Source: Mycolicibacterium bacteremicum (lineage in GTDB: Bacteria; Actinomycetota; Actinomycetes; Mycobacteriales; Mycobacteriaceae). Taken from it: a stretch of 64,000 nt of DNA. Below, piece by piece: positions 9,166-21,100 of the stretch (its first letter is position 1; each line of letters opens with the position of its first letter). The stretch spans positions 1 to 64,000 of the forward strand of contig NZ_CALUAE010000023.1 of the NCBI RefSeq assembly GCF_943913955.1. Direction: 5' to 3'. The position numbers and the translations under genes were made by a program. The notes beneath the pieces were generated by a model. It did no database searches and had not been told where the DNA came from. It was given only the letters and a program-made list of their open reading frames with translations.

Positions 9166-12100
9166 CTCGGGCCGTGGCGCGGCGGTCAACGCGGGGCGCG
9201 CGCGGACACGAGGTCGGCCGTCGAGGTGCGCGGCGAGATCGGCGACGGTGGGTGCGTCGAAGACGTCGCGGATGGACATCTCGATCCCGAGCGCGGTGCG
9301 AACCAGGTTGATCAGCCGGATGCTGACCAGCGAGTGACCGCCGAGGTCGAAGAAGTCGTCATCGACACCTACCTCCTGCAGGCCGAGTACCTCGGCGAAC
9401 AGCGTGCACAGCGTCTCCTCGGTCGCGGTGCGCGGTGCCCGGCCGCCACCCCGTTGCGGCTGGACCTCGGGCAGCGACCGCACGTCGAGTTTGCCGTTGT
9501 CGGTCAGCGGCAGCGCGTCGAGTACCGTCATCGCGGCGGGCACCATGTACCCGGGCAGTTGTTCCTTCACTGCGCTGCGGACCCGGCTGACCAGGTCCGG
9601 ATCAGCGTGCTCCACAACCGGAACTAGATAGCCGATCAGGCGGTGCGAACCGGAGGTGTTCGGGTCCGGCCGCGCGATCACGGCGGCCTGGGCGATCTCG
9701 GGGTGCGCGCTCAGCGCGACCTCGATGTCGCCGAGTTCGACCCGGTAACCGCGGATCTTGACCTGATCGTCGGTGCGGCCGAGGAAGTCGAGGTTGCCGT
9801 CGGGGCGGCGGACCACGAGATCACCGGTCCGGTACATCCGCGCGTCCTCCCCGCCGGCCGCGGTCCGGAACGGATCGGCCACGAAGCGACCGGCACTCAG
9901 GGCCGGCCGGCCGAGGTAGCCGCGAGCCAGCCCCGCGCCGGCGATGTAGAGCTCGCCGGGGGTACCGTCGGGCACCGGTCGCAGCCAGCCGTCCAGGACG
10001 TAACCACGGGTGTTCCAGATCGGGGTGCCGACCGTGGGACTTGCGCTGTCGTCGGTGCCACCGCCGAGGGTGTTGATGGTGTACTCGGTGGGACCGTAGA
10101 GGTTGTATCCGTAGCTGGTCTGACTGTCGCGCAACCGGTTCCACACCGTCGCCGAGACCGCCTCGCCGCCGAGCAGGACCAGCACCGGCGCGTGCCCACC
10201 GTCGAGCAAGCCCTGTTCGAACAACAGTTGCGCATACGTCGGCGTGACGTTGATGACGTCGATCCGGTGCTCGTGGCAGTACGCCACCAGCGCGGCGGCG
10301 TCACGGCGCAGTTCCTCATCGCAGATGTGTACCTCATGGCCCTCGATCAGCCACAGCAGTTCCTCCCAGGACATGTCGAAGGAGAAGGACACCGTGTGGG
10401 CGATGCGCAGCCGCCGGCCGCCGGCCTTCGCGATGGCCGGGGCGAAGATCGCCTCGCGGTGGTTGAGGTGCATGTTGGTCAGGCCGCGGTGCGGGGTCAG
10501 CACACCCTTGGGTTTTCCGGTCGACCCGGAGGTGTAGATGACATACGCGGGTTCGTCGAGTCCGGGCCGGGGTCCGTCCCAGACCGCGGCGGCGGCAGCG
10601 GTTTCGGCGGCTTGGTCTCGATCATCGAGGATGAGCGCCCGGCACCCGGGCGGGGTGACGCCGGAGATCCGATCGGCCACCGCCCGCGTGGTCAGCACGC
10701 AGGCCGGCGCGCCGTCCTCGAGCATGACGGCCAGCCGGTCATCGGGATAGTCCAGTTCCAGCGGCAGGTAGGCCGCACCGGAGCGCAGCACCGCGAACAG
10801 CGCGATCACGGCGCTGATCGACCGTGGGATGGCCAGCGCCACGGTGCTTTCCGCGCCGATCCCGCGGTCGCGCAGGATGGCGGCCAGCTGGTTGACCCGG
10901 CTGTCGAGCGCACCGTAGTCGACATGGTCTGCCCCGCACACCAAGGCCGTGAGGTCGGTGGCCGTTGCGCAGCGTTCGGCCAGCAGGTCCACCACGGTGG
11001 CCTCCGGCAGGTCATGCCGGGTCGATTCGGCTTCGGCGTGACGACGCCGCGATTCACCGGGCAGCGCGAGGTCGGTGTCGGCCACCGACGCCTGAAGGCC
11101 CATCTCCCCCAGGCGCAGGATCACCTGGTGCAGCCGGTCGAGCAGTCGCTGCGCGCGGGAGCGGTCCACCACGTCGGGGCGGTATTCAAGTTTCATCCAG
11201 AGCCGGCGCCCCGGGGAGGCCACCCAGGTCAGTGGATAGTGCGATGCGTCGATGGAGTCGTGACCGACGATGCCGTATTCGGTCTCCATGTCGGTGAACG
11301 TGTCATCGTCGAGGAAGTTCTGCAGCACGTACAGGCTGTCGAACAGCTCGCCCTGCACCCCGGCGGCCCGCTGGATGTCACCGAGGCCCAGGTATTCGTG
11401 GTCCATCAGGTGCAGCCGGTTGTCCTGCACCGCGGACAGCGTGTCGGCGATCGAGTCCTGCGGACGCATCCGTACCCGGGTCGGCACCGTGTTGAGGAAC
11501 AGTCCGATCACCGTGTCGATACCGTCGATGTCGGTGGGCCGGCCGGCCACCGTCGAACCGAAGACCACATCGGCGCTGCCGGTCTCGTATCCGAGGACGA
11601 GGGCCAGCGCGGTGCTGATGACGGCATTGAGGGTGACGCGGGCGTCGCGGGCCGCCTGATGGAGTCGCTCGGTCTGCTGCTCGGTCAGGAAGAAGTCCAG
11701 GCGCAGCGCCAGCGTCGGCGCCGTGCCGACGGCGTCGGGCACCAGCAGCGTCGGTGCGGGCAGGCCGTCCAGGGCGGCGCGCCACCGCCGTGCCGATTCG
11801 GCGCGATCCTGGCCGGACAGCCAGCGCAGGTAGTCGGTGAAGTCCGCCTGCGGTGCGGGAAGATCGGCTGTGGACGCCCCACGTTCGGCCGCTGCGTACT
11901 CGGCGAACAACTCCCGCAACAACTGCTCCCGCGACCATCCGTCGAGCAGCAGGAAGTGGTAGCTGAAGATCAGCCGATCGGTGTCGGCGGTGCGCACGAC
12001 GGTGAACCGTGCCAGTGGCGGCGCGGTGAGATCGAAGGTGCGCAACCGGTCCTCGGCGGTGATGGCGGCGACGCGGTCGGCGATGTCGCCGGCGGCCACT

Positions 12101-15100
12101 CCGGTCAGGTCGATGACCTCCGGCACGCAGACCGCGTTCTCGGTGATCACCGCCACCGGGTGCGGCAGGTCGTCGGCCCGGAAGCCGGAGCGCAACACCG
12201 GATTGCGGCGCATGACGGCCGCGAAGGCCGACTGCAGTGCCGCCGTGTCGAGCGGCTCGGCGAAGTCGAACACGTTCTGCACGATGTAGACCGCGGCATC
12301 GGAGAACCGGGCTTGGAAGTAGACGCCCTCCTGCAGCGGTGACAGCGGCCAGATCGTCTGCACATCAGCGCTGTGGGCCATCCGGTCGATCTGCTGTTGG
12401 GTCAGGTCGACCAGCGGCAGATCCGACGGAGTGAGGGCGGAGCGCTGCTCCGCGCCGAGAGCGCCGAACTCCCGCAGCACCGCGGCCCAGTGCCGGGCCA
12501 GCGCACCGGCGGCGTCGGCACCGAAGCCGTCGTCGGCATAGGTGAGGGTCGCGCGCAGCCGGGGTCCGTCCTGCGTCTCGTCGCAGATGACGTTGACTTC
12601 CAGCAGATACGGGGTGCCCAGGTCCGGGTCTGGACCCACCCGCAGCGCCGCCACCTCGGGTGCGGACTCCCAGTCGGCCGCCCCGTCGGAGGTCCACCGG
12701 CCCAGGTAGTTGAACAGCAGCTGCGGTGCCGGCAGCCGGCCGAGCGCGGCCGCGGTGCGCGGGTTGCAGTACCGCAGTTGGCCGTAGCCCAGCCCGCGGT
12801 CGGGTACCGCGCGCAACCGTTCCTTGACGTCCTTGAGGACGGCGATGTGATCATCGACGTCGGCCGGGTCGAGCCGTACCGGTGCGATGGCGGTGAACCA
12901 GCCGACGGTGCGGGAGAGATCGCAGTCCTCACCCCAGCCGTCGCGGCCGTGGCGTTCCAGGTCGAGCAACAGCGGTTGCTGGTGGCCACGCCAGCGCTGC
13001 ACGGCGATGTGCAGTGCGGCGAGCAGGGTTTCGTTGACATCGGCATTGGCGGCGGCGGGCACACTGGTCAGCAGCGGCAGTGTCTCGGCGACGCTGAGTC
13101 GCAGCTCGTGGTCACGGGTCGCCCCGACCGTCAGCGCGACGGTGTCCGCCCCCGGGTCCAGTTCGGCGCCCGGCGCCAGGGTGGTTGTCCAGTGCTCGAA
13201 TTCGGCGAGCCGGGCGGCGTGCTGGGCGTTCTCGTTCACCATCCGGGCGTGGCTGCGCAATGAGGTCGGCACCGGCGCCAAGCGGCGGCCGGCATAGGCG
13301 TCGGCCAGGTCGTCGATCAGGATGCGCCACGATACGGCGTCGACGCCGAGGTGATGCGCCACCAACAGCAGCCGGCCTTGTCGGTCGGCGCCCAGGTCGA
13401 ACCAGACGGCGACGAGCATGACACCGGCCTCGGGATTCAGCCGGCCCGTCGCCGCATCGGATTCACCACCGATGAGGGCGCGCAGATCGTCGTCGTCGAG
13501 ACCTGCGGCATCGATGCGGTGCAGCGGAACCGTGTGACCGGCAGTGGTTTCCAGCGACCACAACAACGGCGACGGGCGGTGCAGCCGCAACCGCAGTGCG
13601 TCGTGCCGGGCGATCACGGCGTTCACCGCCGCTTCCAGTCTCGGCCCGGTCGCGCCGGCGGGCGTGCGCAGCAGCTCGGTCTGGTTGAACCGCGCCACGC
13701 TGCCACCGAGTTCGGCCAGCCGCTGGACGATCGGGGTGAGCATCACCTCCCCGAGGTCCGGCCCGGGGTCGTCCACTGCCCCGACCGGGGTGTGCTGCGC
13801 GCCGGTGAGGTCGGCCAGTGCGGCGGGGGTGCGGGCGGTGAACACCTGCTGTGGTGTGATCCGCAGACCCGCACGGCGGGCGCGGTTCACCAGCTGGATC
13901 GCGACGATGCTGTCACCGCCCATGGTGAAGAAGTCGTCGTCGACGCCGACCGCGGTGCCGAGCACCTCGGTGCACAGTGCGGCGAGAGCCCCGGCGGTGT
14001 CCCCGGGGCCGGCAGCGGTGTCGGTGACCGGCGCGCCGGCCGCGGGTGGCGCGGGTAACGCCGCGCGGTCGAGCTTTCCGTTGACGGTCAGCGGCAACGT
14101 CGGCAGGGTGATCAGGACCGAGGGCACCATGTAGTCGGGCAGCCGGCCGGCGAGATGTTCACGGGCCGCGGCGATGTCGATGGCATCACCGGTCACCAGA
14201 TAGCCGATGAGCCGCACCCGTCCTGCGTCGTCGGTGTGCACGGCGGCGGCGGCGTTGCCGACGCCCGGCAGCCCCGCCAGGGCCGATTCGACCTCTCCCA
14301 GTTCGATGCGGTAGCCGCGCACCTTGACCTGCGCATCCGAGCGGCCGACGTAGACGAGTTCGCCGGTCTCGGTCCACATCGCGGTGTCACCACTGCGATA
14401 GAGCCGCTGACCGTCCGGGTCGAACGGGTTGGCCACGAATCGGGTGGCGGTCAGGCCGGCCCGGCCGGCATAACCGCGGGCGAGTTGGCCGCCGGCAACA
14501 TAGAGCTCCCCGACCACACCGGTGGGAACTGGCTGCAGGGCGCTGTCCAGCAGGTGGATCTGCAGACCGGGAATCGGCCCGCCGATCACGCTGGCGGCGC
14601 CGACCGCGTCCGCGGCGGTCAGCGGCCGGAAGGACACGTGCACACACGTCTCGGTGATCCCGTACATGTTCACCAGGCGCGGCGCATCCTCGTGGTGTCG
14701 TTCGTACCAGCCGGCGAGCCGGCCGGTGTCCAGCGCCTCTCCCCCGAATACCAGATGGCGCAGCGCCAGTTCGGGTTTCACCCGGCCGTCGGCGTCGATC
14801 AGCGGGTAGAAGGCCGACGGTGTCTGGTTGAGCACCGTCACGCCCTCGTCGGCCAGCAGCTGCAGGAAGCGTTCGGGGTCGCGGGCGACGGCCTGCTCGA
14901 CGATGACCAACCGCCCACCGTGCAGCAGGGCACCCCAGAGTTCCCACACCGAGAAGTCGAAGGCCGCGGAGTGGAACATCGTCCAGACATCACCGGCTCC
15001 GAACCCGAAAAGGTCTGCGGTACCGGCGAACAACGACACAACCTGCCGGTGGGCCACCGCCACCCCCTTGGGCGTCCCGGTGGATCCCGAGGTGTAGATC

Positions 15101-18100
15101 AGATATGCGGTGTGATCGGCGTCCGGATGGTGGCTCGGGACCACGCCGGGATGGCGCACCGCATCGGCGAGCAGCAGCACCGGCGCCGCACCGGCGGGCA
15201 CCCGGTCGTGACGATCGGTCACGACGCACACCGGCGCCGCGTCACCGACGATGTGCTGCAGCCGCGCCGCCGGGGAGTCGATGTCCAACGGCACGTAGGC
15301 ACCGCCTGCCTTGAGCACGCCCAGCAGACCGACGATCAGGTCGACCGATCGCGGCAGCGCAACCGCGACGCGGGCCTCCGGTCGCACGCCGAGTTCGACC
15401 AGGGCCGCGGCGACAGCCGCGGCACGGGTGTCGAGTTCGGCGTAGCTGAGGTGCTCGGCGCCGCAGCTCACGGCGACGGCATCCGGTGCCCGTCGGGCCA
15501 TTTCGGTGAAGATCTGCGCCAGGGTCCGATCCGGCCCGGCCGCGACAGCCCGGTCACCGGCCACCCGGGCGCGTTCGGTCTCGGTGCGCACATCGATCGC
15601 ACCGACGGGTTGATCCGGATCCTGCACGAAGGCGGTGAGGATGCGTTCGAGGCGTTCGGCGTGGCGGGCGGCCTGCTCGGCGGTCACGATGCCGACGTCG
15701 TATTTGATCTCGATGCCCAGTTCGTCGTCCAGATAGGCCACCAGCGACAGCGGATAGTGCGGCGCGTCGGTACCGGTGAACCCGTGGAAGGTCAGTGCCC
15801 GCGGGTCGCCCGGGGTGTCGGTCGCCGTGGCCGGGAAGTTCTCGACCACCACCATGGTGTCGAAGAAGTCGCGCACCCCAGCCAGGCGGGCCAGTTCGGC
15901 CAGGCCGATCTGTTGTGCGTCCAGCACGCTGCTCTGCTGCTCCTGCAGCCGCGTCATGACCGCGCCGATCGGGGTGTCGTGCTGCCATGCCATGGGCACC
16001 GGCAACGTGTTGATCAGCAGCCCGACAAGGGATTCGGTACCGTTGAGCACTCCCCCACGCCCGGACACCGTCGATCCGAAGGTGACCCGGGTGCGGTCCA
16101 GCAGCCGGCCCAGCAGCAGACCCCAGGCGCCGTGCAGCGCGGTGCTCGCGGTGATTCCGCGCTCTCGGGCCGTCGTCAGCAGCGCGCCGGTCACCTCGCG
16201 CGGCAACCGTCGGATGATGCTGCGGTGTTCGCCGACGTCGTGGCCGCCACCAAACAGCACGGTCGGTTCGGCTCCGGCCAGCACCTGCGACCAGGTGTCG
16301 CGGGCGCTGGCGGGCACGGCCATGGCGGACCCGATGTGCTCGGTCAGGCCGACGGCCACCGGTGGCAGCGCGGGCCCCGTTGCCGCCGTGGCGTTGTAGT
16401 GGGTGACGATGTCGGCGAAGATGACCGGGTAGGACCAGCCGTCGGCGATGATGTGGTGCAGCGTCTGGATGAGCCGGTGCTCGGTGTCGGACACCGATAC
16501 CAGGGTGTAGCGCACCAGCGGCGCGTCCGACAGCGCGAACGGTCGCGACAGTTGTTGACGGGCAATGCTTTCCGGGTCACCGGCGGCAACCGTGTACTCG
16601 GCCTCGACGTGTCGCCAGATGACCTGGGCCACCCGGCCGTCACGCAACTCCCGGAAGCCGGCCCGCAGCGCCTGATGCCGGTTCACGACCTCGGTGACGC
16701 TGCGACCCAACAATTCTGCGTCGACGGGTCCGCTGATCTCGGCGACCTGCTGCACCCGGTAGGTGTCGGTATCCCCGATGCCCGCCTCGGTGAAGGCACT
16801 GTGCAGGTACATGCCTTCCTGCAGCGGAAGCAGCGGCAGCACGTCCTCGACCTCGCCCAGGGACTCCAGATCGTCGAGATCGTCCTGGGTGAGGTCGATC
16901 AGGCCGAAATCGGACGGGGTGTGCCCGGCCAGTGCGCTGCAGCGGGTCAGCGCGGTCAACGCCTCGGCCCACCGGGCGGCGAGCTCGTGGATATCGGCGC
17001 TGTCGATGAGCTGCGCGGGCCAGGACAACGTCATGGTCAGCACGGTGCCGTCGGCGCGGTCCTCGGCGAGTGCGTTGATCTCCAGTGCCATGGCCGGATT
17101 GGTGCCGTCGACACCCTCGCGCAGAGCGCCGATGCCGGCCACCGCCTCCCAGTCGCGGCCCGCCCCGCCGGCGAACCGGCCCAGATAGTTGAACAGGATC
17201 TGCGGGGCCGGCGCATCGATGGGCCGGTTCGGATCGAGATATCGCAGCACGCCGTAACCGATTCCGCGATGCGGCACGGTGCGCAGTTGCTCCTTGACCG
17301 TGCGCACGGCGGCGGCCAGCGGCGCGCCGGCCGCGAGCACATCGTCCCAGCCGATGACGCCGGGGTCGACGGCCACCGGGTAGATGGCGGTGAACCAGCC
17401 GACGGTGCGGGACAGGTCGAGGTCGGTGTCACCGGTGAGCGGGAGCAGATCCCCCTCGCGACCGTGTCCTTCCAGGCTGAGGACGGTGGCGGTTGCGTCG
17501 CGGTGGCCACGGTCCACGCGCCACTGCGCCATGGCCAGGCTGAGCCCGGCAAGCAGCACATCGTTGACGCCGCCGTACATCGCGGCCGGCACCGAGGACA
17601 GCAGGGCGGTGCTGACATCGGCGGGCAGCGTGGTGCTGTGATGGGCCACGGTGGCGGCGGTGTCGATCGCCGGGTCGAGCGGCCGATTCCCCAGATCGGG
17701 GTCGGCGGTGTCGAGAGTGGTTTTCCAGTAGTCGATCTCGTCACTGAACGTGGCCGCGGCGATCGTCTGCGACCAGGTGCGGAAGGAGGTCGGCACCGGA
17801 TCGGGTCGGACCGACTGCCCGGTGCGCACGTGTTCCCAGGCCCGTTTCAGGTCATCGGTGAGGATGCGCCAGGACACCCCGTCGATGACGAGGTGGTGGA
17901 TCACCAGCAGCAGCTGATCGGCATCGGGGAACCAGACCGCGCGCACCATCGTTCCTGCTGCCGGGTCCAGCTCGGCGGCCGCGGCGCGCGCGGCGGCGTC
18001 GACGGTGTCGGGGGTCAGCGCGCCGGCCCGGTGATCCGGCCGGATGCCCGTCCGCTCGTCCGGCACGGTCAGCTGCCAGCCGGCGGCGGCGCCGACCAAT

Positions 18101-21100
18101 CGGGCATGCAGCATCTCGTGGTTGTCGAGCACCGCGACGAGCACCGCCTCGAGTTGCTGCCGGTCGATACCGGCCGGGGTCGCCAGCACCATCGATTGAT
18201 AGAAGTTGCGCAGCGGCGTGCCCGACTCGGCGGTCTCGGCGAGGATCGGTGTCGCGGTGATCGGACCGGTGCCGCTGTCGACAACGGTGACCCGAGGCGC
18301 CGCCGCGACGACGGAAGCCGCCAACGCGGCCACCGTGCGGCGGCGGAAGATGTCGCGTGGGGTCAGGTGCAGACCCGCCTTGCGGGCCTTGCCGGACAAC
18401 GCGATCGAGGAGATGCTGTCCCCGCCCAAGGTGAAGAAGTCGTCGTCGATGCCCACCGCGGGAACTCCGAGGACATCGGCGAAGATGTCGGCCAGCAGCG
18501 TTTCCCGCTCGTCTCGGGGCGTGCGTGCCGCGCCGGCCGACGGGGCGGCGGGCTCGGGCAGCGCCGCGACGTCGAGCTTGCCGTTGACGGTGAGCGGGAC
18601 GGTGTCCAGCACGCCGTACAGGGCGGGGACCATGTAGTCCGGCAGCGTATCGGCCAGCGCCGCGCGCAGCCGGGCGGCCAGATCGGTTGCCCCCGAGTCC
18701 GAGAAGGACTCATCGCTGTCGGGGACGACGTAGCCGACGAGTTGTCGGGTGGCGCCGCCGCGGCGGGCGATGACGACGGCCTGCCGGATCCCCGGCTGGG
18801 CCTGCAGGGCGGCGGCGACCTCGCCGAGCTCGACCCGGTACCCGCGGATCTTGACCTGATCGTCACTGCGCCCGAAGAAGTCGAGGATGCCGCTACCGTC
18901 GGTGCGCCGGGCCACCAGATCGCCGGTGCGGTACATCCGCCCGCCCGGATCATCGGGATCGGCGACGAACCGCTCGGCGGTCAGCCCGGGCCGGTTGAGG
19001 TAGCCGCGGGCCAAACCCGTTCCGGCGATGTACAGCTCGCCGATCACGCCGTCGCGCACCGGTCGCAGCCACGCATCGAGGATGTGGGCGCGGGTGTTCC
19101 AGATGGGCCGCCCGACGGTGGGGGTCGGGCTGTCGTCTGTGCCGCCGCCGAGGGTGTTGATGGTGTATTCGGTGGGGCCGTACAGGTTGTAGCCGGTGCC
19201 GGCGGGCTGGGCGCGTAACTGGTTCCACACCTCGTCGGAGACGGCTTCACCGCCGAGCAGCACCAGCGTCGGCGCGTGCGGCTTCTCGGTCTCGGCGAGC
19301 GGAGCGACGGGGGAAGACGACTCCGCGAGCAGGCCCTCTTCGAACAGGTGGTGGGCATAACTCGGGGTGACGTTGATGACGTCGATCCGGTGCCGGTGGC
19401 AGTAGCCGACCAGCGCGGTGGCGTCGCGGCGCAGTTCCTCACCGCAGATGTGCACCTCGTGGCCCTCGACGAGCCACAGCAGCTCTTCCCAGGACATGTC
19501 GAAGGAGAACGACACCGTGTGCGCCACCCGCAACCGCCGGCCGCCGGCCTTGGCGATCGCCGGTTCGAAGATCTCGGCCCGGTGGTTGAGTTGCATGTTG
19601 GTCAGGCCGCGGTACGGCGTGACCACACCCTTGGGTCGGCCGGTGGATCCGGACGTGAAGATGACATAGGCCGGGAATTCCAGGCGGTCGGCACCGGTGA
19701 AGGCGCCCAGTTCGTCGGCGGTCAGCGCGGTCGCCGGCGTCTGCGCCAGCATCTGCAGAACCGGGGCGCTGTCCAGGCTGAGCACCGCACCGCCCAGGCT
19801 GTGCTGATGGGCGATCAGTTCCGCGCCGGACCGGGGGCAGACCAGGAGCACCGGTCGGGCGTCATCGAGCATTCCGGTCAGCCGGGCCAGCGGGTAGTCG
19901 CGTTCCAGCGGCAGGTAGGCCGCTCCGGTCCGCAGCACCGCGAACAGCGCGACCACCATGTCGACCGACCGCGGAAGTGCCAGCGCGACGACCTGTTCGG
20001 GCCGCGCGCCATGGGTGATCAGCAGCCGGGCCAGCCGGTTGATCCGCTCGTCGAGTTCGGCGTAGGTGACCCGCTCGGTGCCGAAAACCAGTGCGGTGTC
20101 GGCGGGAATCTCCGCGGCGCGCTGGGCCAGCAGGTCGGCGATGGTGTCGGCACCGATGTGGTGTTCGGTGCTAACCCGCCACGTCGCCAGCACGTTGCGT
20201 TCGGTGTCGAGCAGCACATCGAGTGCCGCCAGCCGGGTGCCCGGTTCGGTCAGCAGAATCTCCACGACGCGGCACAGACGCGCGACCATGGCGCCGGCCC
20301 GGTCGGCGGCCACGACATCGGGTCGGTGCTCGAGTTTGATGCGCAGCCGTTCACCCGGGGTCAGCACCCAGGTCAGCGGATAGTGCGTGGTGTCGACGAA
20401 ATCGACCCCGGTGATGCCCTGTTCGCGTTCGAACTCGGTGAAGGTGTCGTCGTCGAGGAAGTTCTGCAGGACGTAGAGGCTGTCGAAGAGCGTCTGGTGT
20501 CCGGCGCTGCGGGTGATGTCGCCGAGGCCGAGGTATTCGTGGGCCATCAGGTCGAGACGGAAATCCTCGACCGCACGCAGCAATTCGGCGACGGTGCTCG
20601 ACGGCGACATGACCATCCGCACCGGGACGGTGTTGAGGAACTGGCCGATCACGTGCTCGATACCGGGCAGTTCCGGTGGTCGGCCGGCGACGGTGGTGCC
20701 GAAGACCACATCCGAGGCGCCGGTCTCATAGCCGAGCACGATGCCCAGCGCCGCCGTGAGGACGGTGTTGGCGGTGGTCTGAGCGGTGCGGCCATGCTCG
20801 GCCAGCAGCGCGGTCACCTCGGCCGACAGCTCACCATAGACCCGTTGCGGCATCGCCGGTTCGGCGGCTGAGGACGGGGCGATCAGGGTGGGTTCGGCCA
20901 GCCCGGACAGCGCGGTGGCCCATGCCCGGGTGGACGCGTCACGGTCCTGCGCGTGCACCCAGCGCAGGTAGTCGTGATAGCTGCTGGTATCGGCGGGCAG
21001 CGCGCCGCGCAGGCCGCCGGAGTTGTAGAGCGCGAACAACTCTCGCAGTACCAGTTCCCGGGACCAGCCGTCCCACAGCAGGAAGTGGCAGGTCAGCAGC

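Noticed and set aside
14155..19218. A very long open frame on the plus strand (about 1,690 codons), and others of this kind at 4852-8442 and 9643-12342, opposite the NRPS gene
   Set aside because: They are antisense to the well-supported NRPS reading frame, have odd composition rich in Gly, Arg, His, Gln and Val, and show no domain. Long antisense frames are normal in DNA with this GC content.
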